Shown here one piece after another: positions 1 through 8,679 of a stretch of DNA of 64,000 nucleotides. The translations under genes were made by a program, and so were the position numbers. Each line of letters starts with the position of its first letter. The stretch's first letter is position 1. Below the pieces are notes generated by a model. It saw only the letters and a list, made by a program, of their open reading frames with translations. It ran no database searches and had not been told where the DNA came from. Origin of the DNA: Streptomyces hoynatensis (lineage in GTDB: Bacteria; Actinomycetota; Actinomycetes; Streptomycetales; Streptomycetaceae); contig NZ_RBAL01000005.1 of NCBI RefSeq assembly GCF_003626535.1, forward strand, positions 332,466 through 396,465, written 5' to 3'.

Positions 1-527
1 CCGACGAGGCGCGGGCGGTGACGCTGCTCGGCGCGATCGTCGCCCCCGAGGTGCTCGCCAGGCTCGCCGCCGCGCCGGGGCTCGGCGAGGTGATCCTGCC
101 CTCGCGGGCCCTGACCCACCCCGAGTTCCCCGAGGCCACCGTCCGCACCCCGCTGATCGTGGCCCTGGACGCCGCCGATCCGGCCTGCCGCGCCGAGTGG
201 TTCGGGCCGGTGAGCTTCGCGGTGGCCGTCGGCTCCACGGCCGAGGGCCTGCGCCTGCTGCGCCGCACGATCCGCGAACGCGGCGCGATGACGGTGCTCG
301 GCCACACCACCTCGCCCGAGGTGGAGGCGGCGCTGACGGAGGTCTGCCTCGACGAGTGCGCCCAGCTCTCGCTGAACCTGACGGGCGGCGTCTACGTCAA
401 CCAGACCGCGGCGTTCTCCGACTTCCACGGCACCGGCGGGAACCCGGCGGCCAACGCCTCGCTGGTGGACGCCGCGTTCGTCACCCCGCGTTTCCGCTTC
501 GTCGAGGTGCGGCGCCCTTCGGCGTAG
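1..527 (+). CDS. paaN: PaaN, phenylacetate-degradation aldehyde dehydrogenase family (3' part)
   Basis: Only the C-terminal ~174 residues are present; the frame is open to the left edge (codons in phase from position 3). The segment carries the late aldehyde-dehydrogenase region: a FGPVSFAVAV block, then the DECAQLSLNLTGGVYVNQTA stretch and the FSDFHGTGGNPAANAS motif. These match the actinobacterial PaaN family, which lacks the MaoC half of PaaZ. In this family the protein oxidises the ring-opened semialdehyde of the phenylacetyl-CoA pathway in the cytoplasm. The paaABCDE operon 7 kb downstream on the same strand supports this role, although paaN is not co-transcribed with it. Family assignment is firm; exact substrate is inferred. 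Confidence 0.85.
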   Translation, partial: DEARAVTLLGAIVAPEVLARLAAAPGLGEVILPSRALTHPEFPEATVRTPLIVALDAADPACRAEWFGPVSFAVAVGSTAEGLRLLRRTIRERGAMTVLGHTTSPEVEAALTEVCLDECAQLSLNLTGGVYVNQTAAFSDFHGTGGNPAANASLVDAAFVTPRFRFVEVRRPSA

Positions 528-777
528 CGCCCGGCGCGTTCTGGGCCGTGGCCCTGCGGCGCCAGAAGCGCCAGGTGACGTCGAGCACGTCGGCGTTGCG
601 CCGCTCGAACTCCGTGGCCTCGCGCACCCGGTCCAGCGGGCAGTCCCAGGACCGTCCGGCGCTCAGCGGAGACAGCGTGAGCCTGGTGCCGGTGCGGCCG
701 GTGATCCGGCCGACCCTCCCGGTCCTGGTGTCCACGACGCACGCGCCCTCCGTCCAGGCCATTCTGGCCCCCTCCAT
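481..777 (-). CDS. Small conserved basic protein, unknown function
   Basis: A 98-residue protein if it starts at ATG 777 (ATG 762 and 789 are in-frame alternatives). The N-terminal part reads GACVVDTRTGRVGRI followed by SWDCPLDRVREAT, a short beta-rich pattern shared by many small uncharacterised Streptomyces proteins. The C-terminus is Arg-rich. Its 3' end overlaps the end of paaN by 47 bp in convergent orientation, so the last ~15 codons may not be under protein selection. No catalytic motif is visible. I recognise the family pattern but know no function. Confidence 0.55.
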   Translation of the reverse strand: MEGARMAWTEGACVVDTRTGRVGRITGRTGTRLTLSPLSAGRSWDCPLDRVREATEFERRNADVLDVTWRFWRRRATAQNAPGATPKGAAPRRSGNAG

Positions 778-1264
778 CCTTCGACCCATGTTTTCCGACG
801 CTTTCCGATGTGGTCCGCCGTGCCGGACGTCCCCGGCCACGGACCGCTCCACTGTGCTCGCTCCGCGTGGCGCCGCGGGCCGGCTTTCCACCGCATTGCG
901 CAATCCGCGACCCCAACGAGGGACATCGGCGTGACGTCCGGGGGGAGGTCCGGCGCAGGCGTTCGACGCCCGGCGGCCGGGCGGCGGGCGCGCGGGGGGC
1001 GGGAAGAAGTGGGGGAACCCGGGGGAACGCGGGGAGAACAGGAAGACGGGGGAGAGCAGGGAAGAGCGGGGAAGACGGGGAGGACCGGGGGAGGACCGGC
1101 GGAAGACCGGGGAAGACGGAGAAAAGAACGAGCGCAAGAACGGAGAAAATGCCGGGCGCAATATGCCGCACCCGTGCGCCCCGCGTCTCCATTTCGCCCC
1201 GATACCCCCCGGATTGGGGACGGCGCCGTTTCCGCTGCGTGGCGGCGTCTATACGCTGCGGCGC
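778..1264. other. Intergenic region with G-rich degenerate repeats
   Basis: No convincing gene lies in these 487 bases. From about 1003 to 1150 the + strand is dominated by runs of G with A, in irregular repeats of the type GGGGAAGACGGGGA and GGGAGGACC. The open frames crossing it translate to low-complexity Arg/Gly/Pro and are shadows. A possible -10 (TATACG, 1250-1255) lies 9 nt before the HAD gene start. Confidence 0.6.
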
Positions 1265-1930
1265 ATGATCCGAGCGGTGTTGTTCGACGTGGGCGAGTGC
1301 CTGGTGGACGAGAGCCGGGAGTGGGAGGGCTGGGCCGCCTGGCTCGGGGTCCCGCGGCACACCTTCTCCACCCAGTTCGGGGCGATCGTCGCGCAGGGGA
1401 GGGACCATCGGGAAACGTTCCGGCTGTTCCGGCCCGGCTTCGACCTGGCCGTCGAGCGGGAGAAGCGGGACGCGGTGGGGGAGCGCGAGTGGTTCGGCGA
1501 GAACGACCTGTACCCCGACGCCCGGATGACCATCAGGCTGCTGCGGCAGGCGGGCCTGGTCGTGGGGATCGCCGCCAACCAGTCGGAGGAGACCACCACC
1601 ATCCTGCGCCGGCTCTTCACCGGCTATGTCGACCTGATCGCCACCTCCTTCGACATGGGCGGCATCGCCAAGCCGGAGCCGCGGTTCTTCGAGCTGCTGA
1701 TCGAGACGCTGCGGATGGCGCCGCAGGAGATCCTGTACGTCGGCGACCGGCTCGACGAGGACATCAGGCCGGCCGCCGCCGCGGGCCTGTGCACGGCCCT
1801 GATCCGCCGCGGCCCCTGGGGCATCGCCCACCAGAACCACCCGGAGGCCGCGACCCTGCCCACGATGCGCATCGACGGACTGCGCGAACTCACCGAGCGC
1901 ATCGCGAAGTACAACGACGCCCGCCTCTGA
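1265..1930 (+). CDS. HAD-family hydrolase
   Basis: A 221-residue cytoplasmic haloacid-dehalogenase superfamily hydrolase. Motif I is at the N-terminus (LFDVGECLVDE, the nucleophile Asp in D-x-G rather than D-x-D). Motif II is the Asn in the GIAANQSEE region. Motif III is the Lys of GGIAKPEP, and motif IV is YVGDRLDEDI with the metal-binding Asp pair. The D-x-G form of motif I resembles members that act as phosphatases or dehalogenases on unknown small substrates. ATG 1265 is chosen because it begins directly with motif I. No Shine-Dalgarno is visible, and TATACG at 1250-1255 would allow a leaderless transcript. Substrate unknown. Confidence 0.85.
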   Translation: MIRAVLFDVGECLVDESREWEGWAAWLGVPRHTFSTQFGAIVAQGRDHRETFRLFRPGFDLAVEREKRDAVGEREWFGENDLYPDARMTIRLLRQAGLVVGIAANQSEETTTILRRLFTGYVDLIATSFDMGGIAKPEPRFFELLIETLRMAPQEILYVGDRLDEDIRPAAAAGLCTALIRRGPWGIAHQNHPEAATLPTMRIDGLRELTERIAKYNDARL

Positions 1931-1972
1931 GCGCCGGGGGCCGCCCCGCCCCCTGGCCGGCCCCGTCCCCCG

Positions 1973-2608
1973 TCAGCCCCCTTCGGGCCCTCCGTGTTCC
2001 CCGGGCTCCCCGTGCCCCGCGGGCGGTGCGTGGCCGGCGAGGACGAGGAGGCGGTCCACCAGCGTGCGAGCGAGGCGCTCGTCCGGGGGCCTGCCCCCCA
2101 TCAGCAGGCGGAGGTACATGGGGGCGAGCACGACGTCGAGCAGGGTGAGCACGTCGAGGGCGGGTTCGCCGCGGGCGGCGGCGCGGTCGAGCATCGCCTG
2201 GAGCTGCCTGCCCCGCTCGTCGAGGGGGCGGGGGCCGCGGGCGGGGGCCTCCGCGGGGGCGGCGGCGCCGAGGGCGGACGCCCGCAGGTAGACGGCGCCC
2301 ATGGGACTGGCCAGGTCGGCCGCCGCCTTGACCGCGTAGGCCGTGAGGTCCCCGCGCAGCGAGCCGGTGTCGGGAACCGGGGACTCCCGGCTGAGCACCT
2401 CGTTGACCACGTCCTCCACCAGGGCGGTCATCGTGCCCCAGCGGCGGTAGACGGTGGCCTGGTGCACGCCGGAGCGCTCGGCGACGGCCGCGATGGTGAC
2501 CTCCTCGTAGGGCCGCTCGGCGAGCAGTTCGGCCACGGCTTGGTGCACGGAGCGGCGTACCCGGGCGGCGCGGCCCCCGGGGCGGCGAACGGGCTGGGCA
2601 TCGGTCAC
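1973..2608 (-). CDS. TetR-family transcriptional repressor
   Basis: A 211-residue regulator with an N-terminal helix-turn-helix (EEVTIAAVAERSGVHQATVYRR at about residues 35-57, shown here split across the recognition helix) and a helical ligand domain. It is divergent from the VC0807-family membrane gene. GTG 2608 is preferred: TAGAGT (complement of 2616-2621) lies seven bases before it, giving a leaderless transcript. The palindrome at 2621-2640 then sits between -35 and -10. A second, perfect palindrome of the same core lies at 2677-2696 by the divergent gene. Autoregulation plus control of the neighbour is the obvious reading. The ligand is unknown. Confidence 0.9.
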   Translation of the reverse strand: MTDAQPVRRPGGRAARVRRSVHQAVAELLAERPYEEVTIAAVAERSGVHQATVYRRWGTMTALVEDVVNEVLSRESPVPDTGSLRGDLTAYAVKAAADLASPMGAVYLRASALGAAAPAEAPARGPRPLDERGRQLQAMLDRAAARGEPALDVLTLLDVVLAPMYLRLLMGGRPPDERLARTLVDRLLVLAGHAPPAGHGEPGEHGGPEGG

Positions 2609-2620
2609 GGCCGACACTCT

Positions 2621-2640
2621 ATCGCGAAAATTTTTGCGAT
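2621..2640. promoter_or_regulatory. Probable TetR operator 1 (near-perfect palindrome)
   Basis: ATCGCGAAAATTTTTGCGAT is palindromic except for one symmetric mismatch pair and has an AT core unlike the surrounding DNA. It overlaps the spacer of the proposed tetR promoter. It shares the core CGCGAAAATTTTCGCG-like sequence with the site 56 bp away. Confidence 0.75.
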
Positions 2641-2676
2641 AACGGCACATCCGGGAGTAGCGTACCCGCCACCTCG

Positions 2677-2696
2677 AACGCGAAAATTTTCGCGTT
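2677..2696. promoter_or_regulatory. Probable TetR operator 2 (perfect 20-bp palindrome)
   Basis: AACGCGAAAATTTTCGCGTT is its own reverse complement over 20 bases. It lies 22 bp before the ATG of the divergent membrane gene, so bound repressor would block that promoter. It matches operator 1 in the central 16 bases with one change. Confidence 0.8.
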
Positions 2697-2718
2697 AGCC
2701 GTGAAGAGAGGGAAGCTC

Positions 2719-3486
2719 ATGGGCACCGCAGGGCCGTTCACCACTCCCCCTACTCCCCCCCGTCCCATCGCGCCCACCAGTCCCACCGCCGCGCGCCGCG
2801 GCACGTCTCCGCTCGTCGAGGTGGCCGTCTGGGACGTCGGGCTGGTGCTCGCCGCCTACGCCGGCTGCCGGGCGGCCGGGGCCGACGGCGCCGGGTCACT
2901 GCTCGCGGCCACCGCGGCCGCCTCGCTGCGCACCCTGTACGTGGCCGTGCGCCGGCGGTCCCTCGAAGGCTTCTCGGCCGTGGCGCTCCTGGTCTGCGCC
3001 ACCGGGCTCGGGCTGACCTTCCTCACCGGCGACGAACGGGCCGTCCTGGCGGCGAAGTCGGTGACGACCGGCGCGGTCGCGCTCGCCTTCCTGGCGAGCC
3101 TCGCCACCGGCCGGCCCGCGGCGTTCGGCGTCGCGAAGCGCTTCGGCGCCCAGAGCGAGGACGAACGGGCGCGCTGGGACGGGCTGTACGCGGCCTCGCC
3201 GGCGTTCCGCCGCGTCTACGTGGTGATGACGGCCGTGTGGGCCGGGGCCCTGCTGGCCGAATCGCTGCTCCGGCTGCCGCTCGTCTACCTGCTGCCGCCG
3301 GACGCGGCGGTGCCGGCGTCCTCCGTGCTGCTCGTCGGGTGCCTCCTGGGCACGGCCGCGTGGAGCGCCTGGTACGGGCGGCGGGGCGAGCGGCGGGCGG
3401 CCGCCGCGGCGCCCCGGGGCCACCGGGGCCACGCCGCGGCGGCCCGGGGGGACGCGGCGGCGACGGCGCACGGCCTGGGCAACTGA
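2719..3486 (+). CDS. VC0807-family integral membrane protein
   Basis: A 255-residue protein with about five to six hydrophobic segments: roughly residues 40-75, 95-115, 120-140, 175-200 and 205-225. The internal pattern (LYVAVRRRSLEGF, LTFLTGDERAVLAAKS, then FGVAKRFGA) is that of the VC0807 membrane family, which has no known function. The N-terminal 35 residues are Pro/Thr-rich and the C-terminal 30 are Arg/Ala/His-rich, both probably cytoplasmic. ATG 2719 follows an AGAGAGGGA ribosome site; an upstream in-frame GTG at 2701 is less likely. The operator at 2677-2696 and the divergent TetR suggest induction by a small molecule, so a transport or resistance role is possible but unproven. Confidence 0.75.
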   Translation: MGTAGPFTTPPTPPRPIAPTSPTAARRGTSPLVEVAVWDVGLVLAAYAGCRAAGADGAGSLLAATAAASLRTLYVAVRRRSLEGFSAVALLVCATGLGLTFLTGDERAVLAAKSVTTGAVALAFLASLATGRPAAFGVAKRFGAQSEDERARWDGLYAASPAFRRVYVVMTAVWAGALLAESLLRLPLVYLLPPDAAVPASSVLLVGCLLGTAAWSAWYGRRGERRAAAAAPRGHRGHAAAARGDAAATAHGLGN

Positions 3487-3508
3487 CGCCGCGGAAGGCG
3501 CCGTTCCC

Positions 3509-4117
3509 GTGCCCTTCGCCGGAACTCAGGAAGACGCTCACCACCTCATACCGCTGCCCTGGGTGGTGCGGCGCACCCGGCTGCCTCCGCTGGCCCTGCG
3601 GTGCGTGGCCTGCCCTTCCGGCCGTGCCACGGTCGGCAGGGGCAGGTTCCGCGTCAACGCCAACGGCAAACGCCTCGACGTCTGGCTCCTGGTCAACTGC
3701 GTTTCCTGTGACCGGACCGGCAAGCTCACCGTCCACGAGCGCGTCCCGGTCCGCGCCCTGCCCGCCGGCCTGCTGGCCGGGTACGTGGGCGACTCCCCTC
3801 CCCTCGTCGCGGACACCCTCCTCGACCCGCTGATCGCCCGGCGCAACCGGTACGCGCTCGATTGGGACGGCTGCTGGGAATTGCGCGCGCACCCCGTTCC
3901 CGCGCATCCCTGGCCGCTGCGGATCGCGGTCGCCTTCGACGATCCCGTGCCCCTCCGCCCCGAGCGGCTCATCGCTCAGGGCCTCGGCATCAGCCGCGCG
4001 GAGCTCGCGCGGCGGGTCAAGAGCGACGTCCCGCTGCGGCGCACGCGGACCCGGTCCTTCTCCTTCCTCCTCCTGGGGCCGGGCGGGGGCAGGACCGAGC
4101 AGGCGGCGGCGCGCTGA
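3509..4117 (+). CDS. DUF1062 family protein
   Basis: A 202-residue soluble protein starting at GTG 3509. It contains paired cysteines (LRCVACPSG about residues 30-38 and NCVSCDRTGKLTVHERVPVR about 62-80), a probable zinc-binding knuckle. A long conserved middle follows (LDPLIARRNRYALDWDGCWELR). The family is annotated only as DUF1062. It is convergent with the TrmH gene, with an inverted repeat between them. No function can be assigned. Confidence 0.8.
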   Translation: MPFAGTQEDAHHLIPLPWVVRRTRLPPLALRCVACPSGRATVGRGRFRVNANGKRLDVWLLVNCVSCDRTGKLTVHERVPVRALPAGLLAGYVGDSPPLVADTLLDPLIARRNRYALDWDGCWELRAHPVPAHPWPLRIAVAFDDPVPLRPERLIAQGLGISRAELARRVKSDVPLRRTRTRSFSFLLLGPGGGRTEQAAAR

Positions 4118-4118
4118 G

Positions 4119-4170
4119 CCCTCCCGCGGCGGCCCGGCGGCGGCCCGCCGGCGACTCGGCGGCGGGAGGA
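4119..4170. terminator. Possible bidirectional terminator
   Basis: CCCTCCCGC (4119-4127) is complementary to GCGGGAGG (4162-4169) across a GC-rich loop. It lies just after the DUF1062 stop and before the end of the convergent TrmH gene. There is no U-tract, as is usual in Streptomyces. Confidence 0.4.
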
Positions 4171-4233
4171 GGGGGTGGGCCGTGCACCCGGGCGCCGGTC
4201 CAGGAGGGTGCCCGGTCCGGGAGGGTGCCCGGT

Positions 4234-4956
4234 TCAGGCGGGCGGCCGGGCGAGCCAGTGGTACAGGGCCATGGCCACGCTCGTCGCCAGGTTGTAGCTG
4301 GAGACCCCGGGGCGCATCGGGAGCGCGAGCACCGCGGTGGCGCGCTCGCGCAGTCCCGGCGTCAGGCCGGAGCGCTCCGAGCCGAAGGCGAGCAGCGCGC
4401 CGGGCGGGATCGGCACTGCGCGCAGGTCCTCCCCGTCCGCGTCGAAGGCGTACAGCGGGCCCGCGGGCAGTTCCGCCGGCTCGGCGCGGCTGACGGCGGT
4501 CGCGAAGTGCAGCCCGGCCGCCGCGCGCAGCACGGCGGGGTGCCACGGGTCCACGGTGCCGGTGGTGAGCACGCCCGCCGCCCCGGCGCCCGCGGCCAGC
4601 CGGATCACCGCCCCCACGTTGCCCAGGTGGCGCGGCTGGTCGAGGACCAGGACGGGCGGGCCGCCGCCGGCCGGCCGCCGCGGGGCGGGGGTGGCCAGCG
4701 CCGCGACCCCGGTGGGGTGCGGGCGCGGGACGAGGGAGGCCAGTTCCGCGGGCGTCACCTCGCGCAGCGACTCCCCGAGCACACCGGTCAGGTCGGGCGC
4801 CAGCTCCCCGGCCAGACGCAGCGCCCCGGCCTTGTCCGCGGTCAGCGCGAGCGGGACCTCGGCGCCGAACCGCAGGGCGTGTTTCAGCGCGTGGAACCCG
4901 TCGAGGAGCACGGTGGCGCCGGACAGCTCCCGCCAGCGCGCGGCGAGGCCGCTCAC
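4234..4956 (-). CDS. TrmH/SpoU-family RNA 2'-O-methyltransferase
   Basis: A 240-residue protein. The C-terminal SPOUT domain shows the three family motifs: motif 1 DQPRHLGNVGAVIRLA (about residue 108), motif 2 LAFGSERSGLTP (about 190), and motif 3 LPMRPGVSSYNLATSVAMALY (about 214, split here over the knot). The N-terminal part resembles a substrate-binding domain of rRNA methyltransferases. It would transfer a methyl group from AdoMet to a ribose 2'-OH of rRNA or tRNA. GTG 4956 starts 4 bp after the HTTM gene stop, so it is the last gene of the DUF5819-HTTM operon. The exact nucleotide target is unknown. Confidence 0.88.
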   Translation of the reverse strand: MSGLAARWRELSGATVLLDGFHALKHALRFGAEVPLALTADKAGALRLAGELAPDLTGVLGESLREVTPAELASLVPRPHPTGVAALATPAPRRPAGGGPPVLVLDQPRHLGNVGAVIRLAAGAGAAGVLTTGTVDPWHPAVLRAAAGLHFATAVSRAEPAELPAGPLYAFDADGEDLRAVPIPPGALLAFGSERSGLTPGLRERATAVLALPMRPGVSSYNLATSVAMALYHWLARPPA

Positions 4957-4960
4957 GCCC

Positions 4961-6520
4961 TCACCCGCGCTCCGCCCAGGCGGGGCGCGGGCCCTCGGCG
5001 GGCTGCGGGGGCCGCGCTTCCCCGGGCAGGTCCGCCGCCGCGGGGGCGGGCTCGCCGCCGCCGAGCCGCCCGGCGCCGCGGCCGAGGCGGGAGCCGAGCC
5101 ACAGCAGGAAGGCGGTGGGCAGGAAGACGCTGTCCATCGCGATCATCGCCAGGGAGAAGAACGGCAGGCCCATCAGCAGCGCAATGCCCAGGTGCTCGCC
5201 GATCATCGCCACCAGCAGGACGTTCTTCGCCTTGCGGTTCAGCAGCGCGAAGACGAAGCCGACCTGGACGAAGACGGTGCCGTAGCTCATGACGGTGACC
5301 AGCGTGCCGTTGCCGGCGAGGAGATCGGTCAGCTCGGGCCACGGGTTGAAGTAGTCCAGGTTCATCGGGTAGTAGACGGCGGTGCCGTCCTCCCAGCGGG
5401 AGCCCTGGATCTTGTACCAGCCGGCGGTGGCGTAGATGAGGCACACCTCCGCCATGATCACCAGCAGCGCGGCGTTGTGCACGAGGTTGCCGAGCATGTC
5501 GCAGACGATCCTGGGCTCGCCGGGCGCGCGCCGGCGCACCGCCCACCACACGGCGTGCGCCACCCACATGCCGCCGAAGAAGGCCGTCCACACGGGGCTG
5601 TCGAGCTTCCCGGTGACCAGGGAGAGGAAGAGGGCAAGGCCGAGCGCCGCCCACACCGCCACGCCGACCGGGTCGGCCGGGTCACCGCCGCCGCGGGCCC
5701 GGCGCCTGGCGTCGAGCGACCACACCCGGCCGCAGCGGGTGAGGGCGAGGTAGAGGGCCATCAGGTGGATGACGTTGTCCCCGCCGTCCCCCATGAAGAT
5801 GCTGCGGTTCTGCAGGGAGAGCACGCTGACCAGGAACATCATCGAACTGGCCCGGGTGCGCCAGCCGAGCAGCATGCCGACGCAGGACAGGAGGGCGAAG
5901 TGGTAGAAGAGCTGGAACCACAGCCCGGAGTCCGACCACAGCAGCACCGAGAAGGAGCCCTGGCTGTTCGCGAACTGGGTGGCCAGGTCGAAGCCCCAGG
6001 GGCTGCCCGGGCCGTAGAGCTCGTCGCGGTTCGGCCACTCGCGCAGCAGGAAGGCCAGCATCGTCGCGGCGAAGCCGATCCGCACCACGGCCGTCTGGTA
6101 GGAGCCGAGGGTGCGGCGGGTGACGTGGCCGATGCCGCGGCTCACCGCCGCCGCGACCCGCCGCTCCAGCGCGGTGGTGTAGTCGACGCGCGCGGGCGCC
6201 CCTCCCGCGGCCGGCGCGGGCGCCTGCGCGGGAGGCGCGGGCGGGTACGCGGGAGCGTGCGCCTCGGACGCCGGCGGGTACGCGGGCGCGTACGGCGCGT
6301 ACGCATGCGGCGCGGGAGCCGCCGGCGGCGCGGGCTCCTGCGGTGCGGGGTCCGGCACCGCGGCGTCCTGCGGCGCGGCGTCCTGCGGCGCGGCGTCCTG
6401 CGGCGCGGCGTCCGGCACTGACGCGTCCGGCATCGACGCGTCCGGCCCTGGCGCCTCCGGCTCGGGGGCGTGCTGCGCCTTGGCGGCGGGGCGGTCGGGG
6501 CGTGGGCTCGGCACGGTCAC
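4961..6520 (-). CDS. HTTM-domain membrane protein with Pro/Ala-rich N-terminal tail
   Basis: A 519-residue protein. Residues 1-125 are low-complexity Pro/Ala/Asp, including four tandem AAPQD-type pentads encoded by 15-bp repeats near 6360-6413, then PPA/PAYPP. Residues from about 140 on form a multi-spanning HTTM (horizontally transferred transmembrane) domain, related to the membrane part of vitamin K-dependent gamma-carboxylase. Visible pieces include LLREWPNRDELYGPGSPWG, LSLQNRSIFMGDGGDNVI and the TAGWYKIQGSRWEDGTAVYYP signature. Its start GTG 6520 overlaps the DUF5819 stop by 4 bp, so the two are translationally coupled. In this family HTTM and DUF5819 proteins often travel together; the reaction is unknown. 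Confidence 0.85.
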   Translation of the reverse strand: MTVPSPRPDRPAAKAQHAPEPEAPGPDASMPDASVPDAAPQDAAPQDAAPQDAAVPDPAPQEPAPPAAPAPHAYAPYAPAYPPASEAHAPAYPPAPPAQAPAPAAGGAPARVDYTTALERRVAAAVSRGIGHVTRRTLGSYQTAVVRIGFAATMLAFLLREWPNRDELYGPGSPWGFDLATQFANSQGSFSVLLWSDSGLWFQLFYHFALLSCVGMLLGWRTRASSMMFLVSVLSLQNRSIFMGDGGDNVIHLMALYLALTRCGRVWSLDARRRARGGGDPADPVGVAVWAALGLALFLSLVTGKLDSPVWTAFFGGMWVAHAVWWAVRRRAPGEPRIVCDMLGNLVHNAALLVIMAEVCLIYATAGWYKIQGSRWEDGTAVYYPMNLDYFNPWPELTDLLAGNGTLVTVMSYGTVFVQVGFVFALLNRKAKNVLLVAMIGEHLGIALLMGLPFFSLAMIAMDSVFLPTAFLLWLGSRLGRGAGRLGGGEPAPAAADLPGEARPPQPAEGPRPAWAERG

Positions 6521-7248
6521 CGCCGGTACTCCTCTGGCAGGTCCTGGGAGCCGACCGGCCACCAGTCGAACTCCTGGTAGGTGGTCGAGGTGTCGAAGTC
6601 CTCGGGCCGCCACTCGGGGGCGGCGACCCGGGTGGTGGCCTCCCGGAACTGCACCCGCTGCACGGTGTCGAGGTCGAGGACGCCGGCCAGGCGCTCCAGC
6701 ACGATCCGGTGCACGTACCGCTCCGAGAGCTTGCCGCGCAGGCCCACCGGGTTGCCCTCGTCGTCGTGGGCGCCGCGGAAGAAGTCCCAGCCGCGGCGCA
6801 GGATGTTCTGCGCGGTGTGGCTCGGGAGCGGGTTGTGCCTGATGTGGTCGATGTCGAGCTGCGTGAGGTCGTACCACTCGGTGACCCGGGTGCCCTCCTC
6901 GTTCCGCACCTCGGCGCGCGCCTGCACGGCGACGTTGCTCTGCAGCGGGTTCGGGGCGAACAGCTTCCAGTTCTGCTCGAACTCCGGGTAGATGTAGTCG
7001 TGGATCAGCTCGTGGTTGTCCTCGCTCAGCGTGTTGGACGGGGCCAGCACGAGGAAGACCATCGCCAGGTGGAAGACGGCGTAGAGCCCGAGCGCGCACA
7101 GCACCACGCCTATCAGCAGGCGCGAGGGAAGGGATATCGCCCGCAGGGCCACCGACTCCGTCGGCGTGTCCGCGAGGGAGGGCGGCGCAGCGCCCCTCTC
7201 CTCGGCGTCCTTCGGCGGCGTGTCCGCCGCTGAGTCGGATGGCAGCAT
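6517..7248 (-). CDS. DUF5819-family membrane-anchored protein
   Basis: A 243-residue protein with an acidic cytoplasmic N-terminus (about 45 residues), a single transmembrane segment (LIGVVLCALGLYAVFHLAMV, about residues 53-72) and a large extracytoplasmic domain. That domain has the DUF5819 pattern: IYPEFEQNWKLFAPNPLQSN, then a WYDLTQLD stretch. ATG 7248 is preferred because GGGGGAG lies about 11 nt upstream; a GTG at 7320 in the same frame has no ribosome site. It is the first gene of a three-gene operon with HTTM and TrmH, divergent from paaA. It probably works as a partner of the HTTM protein at the membrane. Confidence 0.8.
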   Translation of the reverse strand: MLPSDSAADTPPKDAEERGAAPPSLADTPTESVALRAISLPSRLLIGVVLCALGLYAVFHLAMVFLVLAPSNTLSEDNHELIHDYIYPEFEQNWKLFAPNPLQSNVAVQARAEVRNEEGTRVTEWYDLTQLDIDHIRHNPLPSHTAQNILRRGWDFFRGAHDDEGNPVGLRGKLSERYVHRIVLERLAGVLDLDTVQRVQFREATTRVAAPEWRPEDFDTSTTYQEFDWWPVGSQDLPEEYRR

Positions 7249-7352
7249 GCTCGGCCCGCTCCCCCAGAACTGCTGATGCTTGACCGAAGCACCGTACCCG
7301 GCCCCGGCGCGCCTTGACACGCCGGAGCACCCGCATCACCATCGGAAGCCGA

Positions 7353-7366
7353 ACCGAACGATCGGT
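7353..7366. promoter_or_regulatory. Candidate PaaR-type operator upstream of paaA
   Basis: ACCGAACGATCGGT fits ACCGNNCGNNCGGT, the core of the palindrome I recall for the TetR regulator PaaR in Corynebacterium. It lies 43 bp before the paaA start and within the paaA/DUF5819 divergent region. No paaR gene is in the window. Confidence 0.6.
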
Positions 7367-7408
7367 CGGTAGCCGGGGCCGGAGACCGGAGAGGGCGGGA
7401 CGGGACCG

Positions 7409-8349
<941 letters not shown>

Positions 8350-8353
<4 letters not shown>

Positions 8354-8679
8354 GCGGCGCGGCGGACGTGCCCGGCGGGGCGGACCGCGTGCCCGGCGGG
8401 ACGGACTGGCCGCTGTGGGAGGTGTTCGTCAGGCCCAGGCGCGGCCTCGCGCACACCCACGCCGGAAGCCTGCACGCCCCGGACGCCGAACTCGCCCTGC
8501 GCAACGCCCGCGACCTGTACACCAGGCGCGGCGAGGGCGTCTCGATCTGGGTGGTTCCCGCGACGGAGATCCTCGCCTCCTCGCCCGAGGAGCGCGACCC
8601 CTTCTTCGCGCCCGCCGCCGACAAGCCCTACCGGCACCCGACGTTCTACGAGGTGCCCGAGGGGGTGCGGAGCCTGTGA
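8350..8679 (+). CDS. paaB: 1,2-phenylacetyl-CoA epoxidase subunit PaaB
   Basis: A 109-residue small subunit with the PaaB pattern [22 protein letters not shown], then [21 protein letters not shown], ending in the YEVPEGVR region. In the family PaaB bridges PaaAC heterodimers and is needed for activity in vivo, without being catalytic. The first ~18 residues from GTG 8350 are Gly/Ala-rich filler, longer than usual. It overlaps paaA and paaC by 4 bp on either side (GTGA junctions), so translation of the operon is coupled. Confidence 0.96.

Noticed and set aside
392..1840. Long minus-strand open frame opposite paaN and the HAD gene
   Set aside because: Low-complexity Arg/Gly/Pro translation, overlaps two clear genes on the other strand; shadow of GC-rich codon bias.
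4337..6421. 694-residue plus-strand frame opposite the HTTM gene
   Set aside because: Its Gly/Arg/His-rich translation has no domains; the minus-strand HTTM and TrmH genes have clear motifs.
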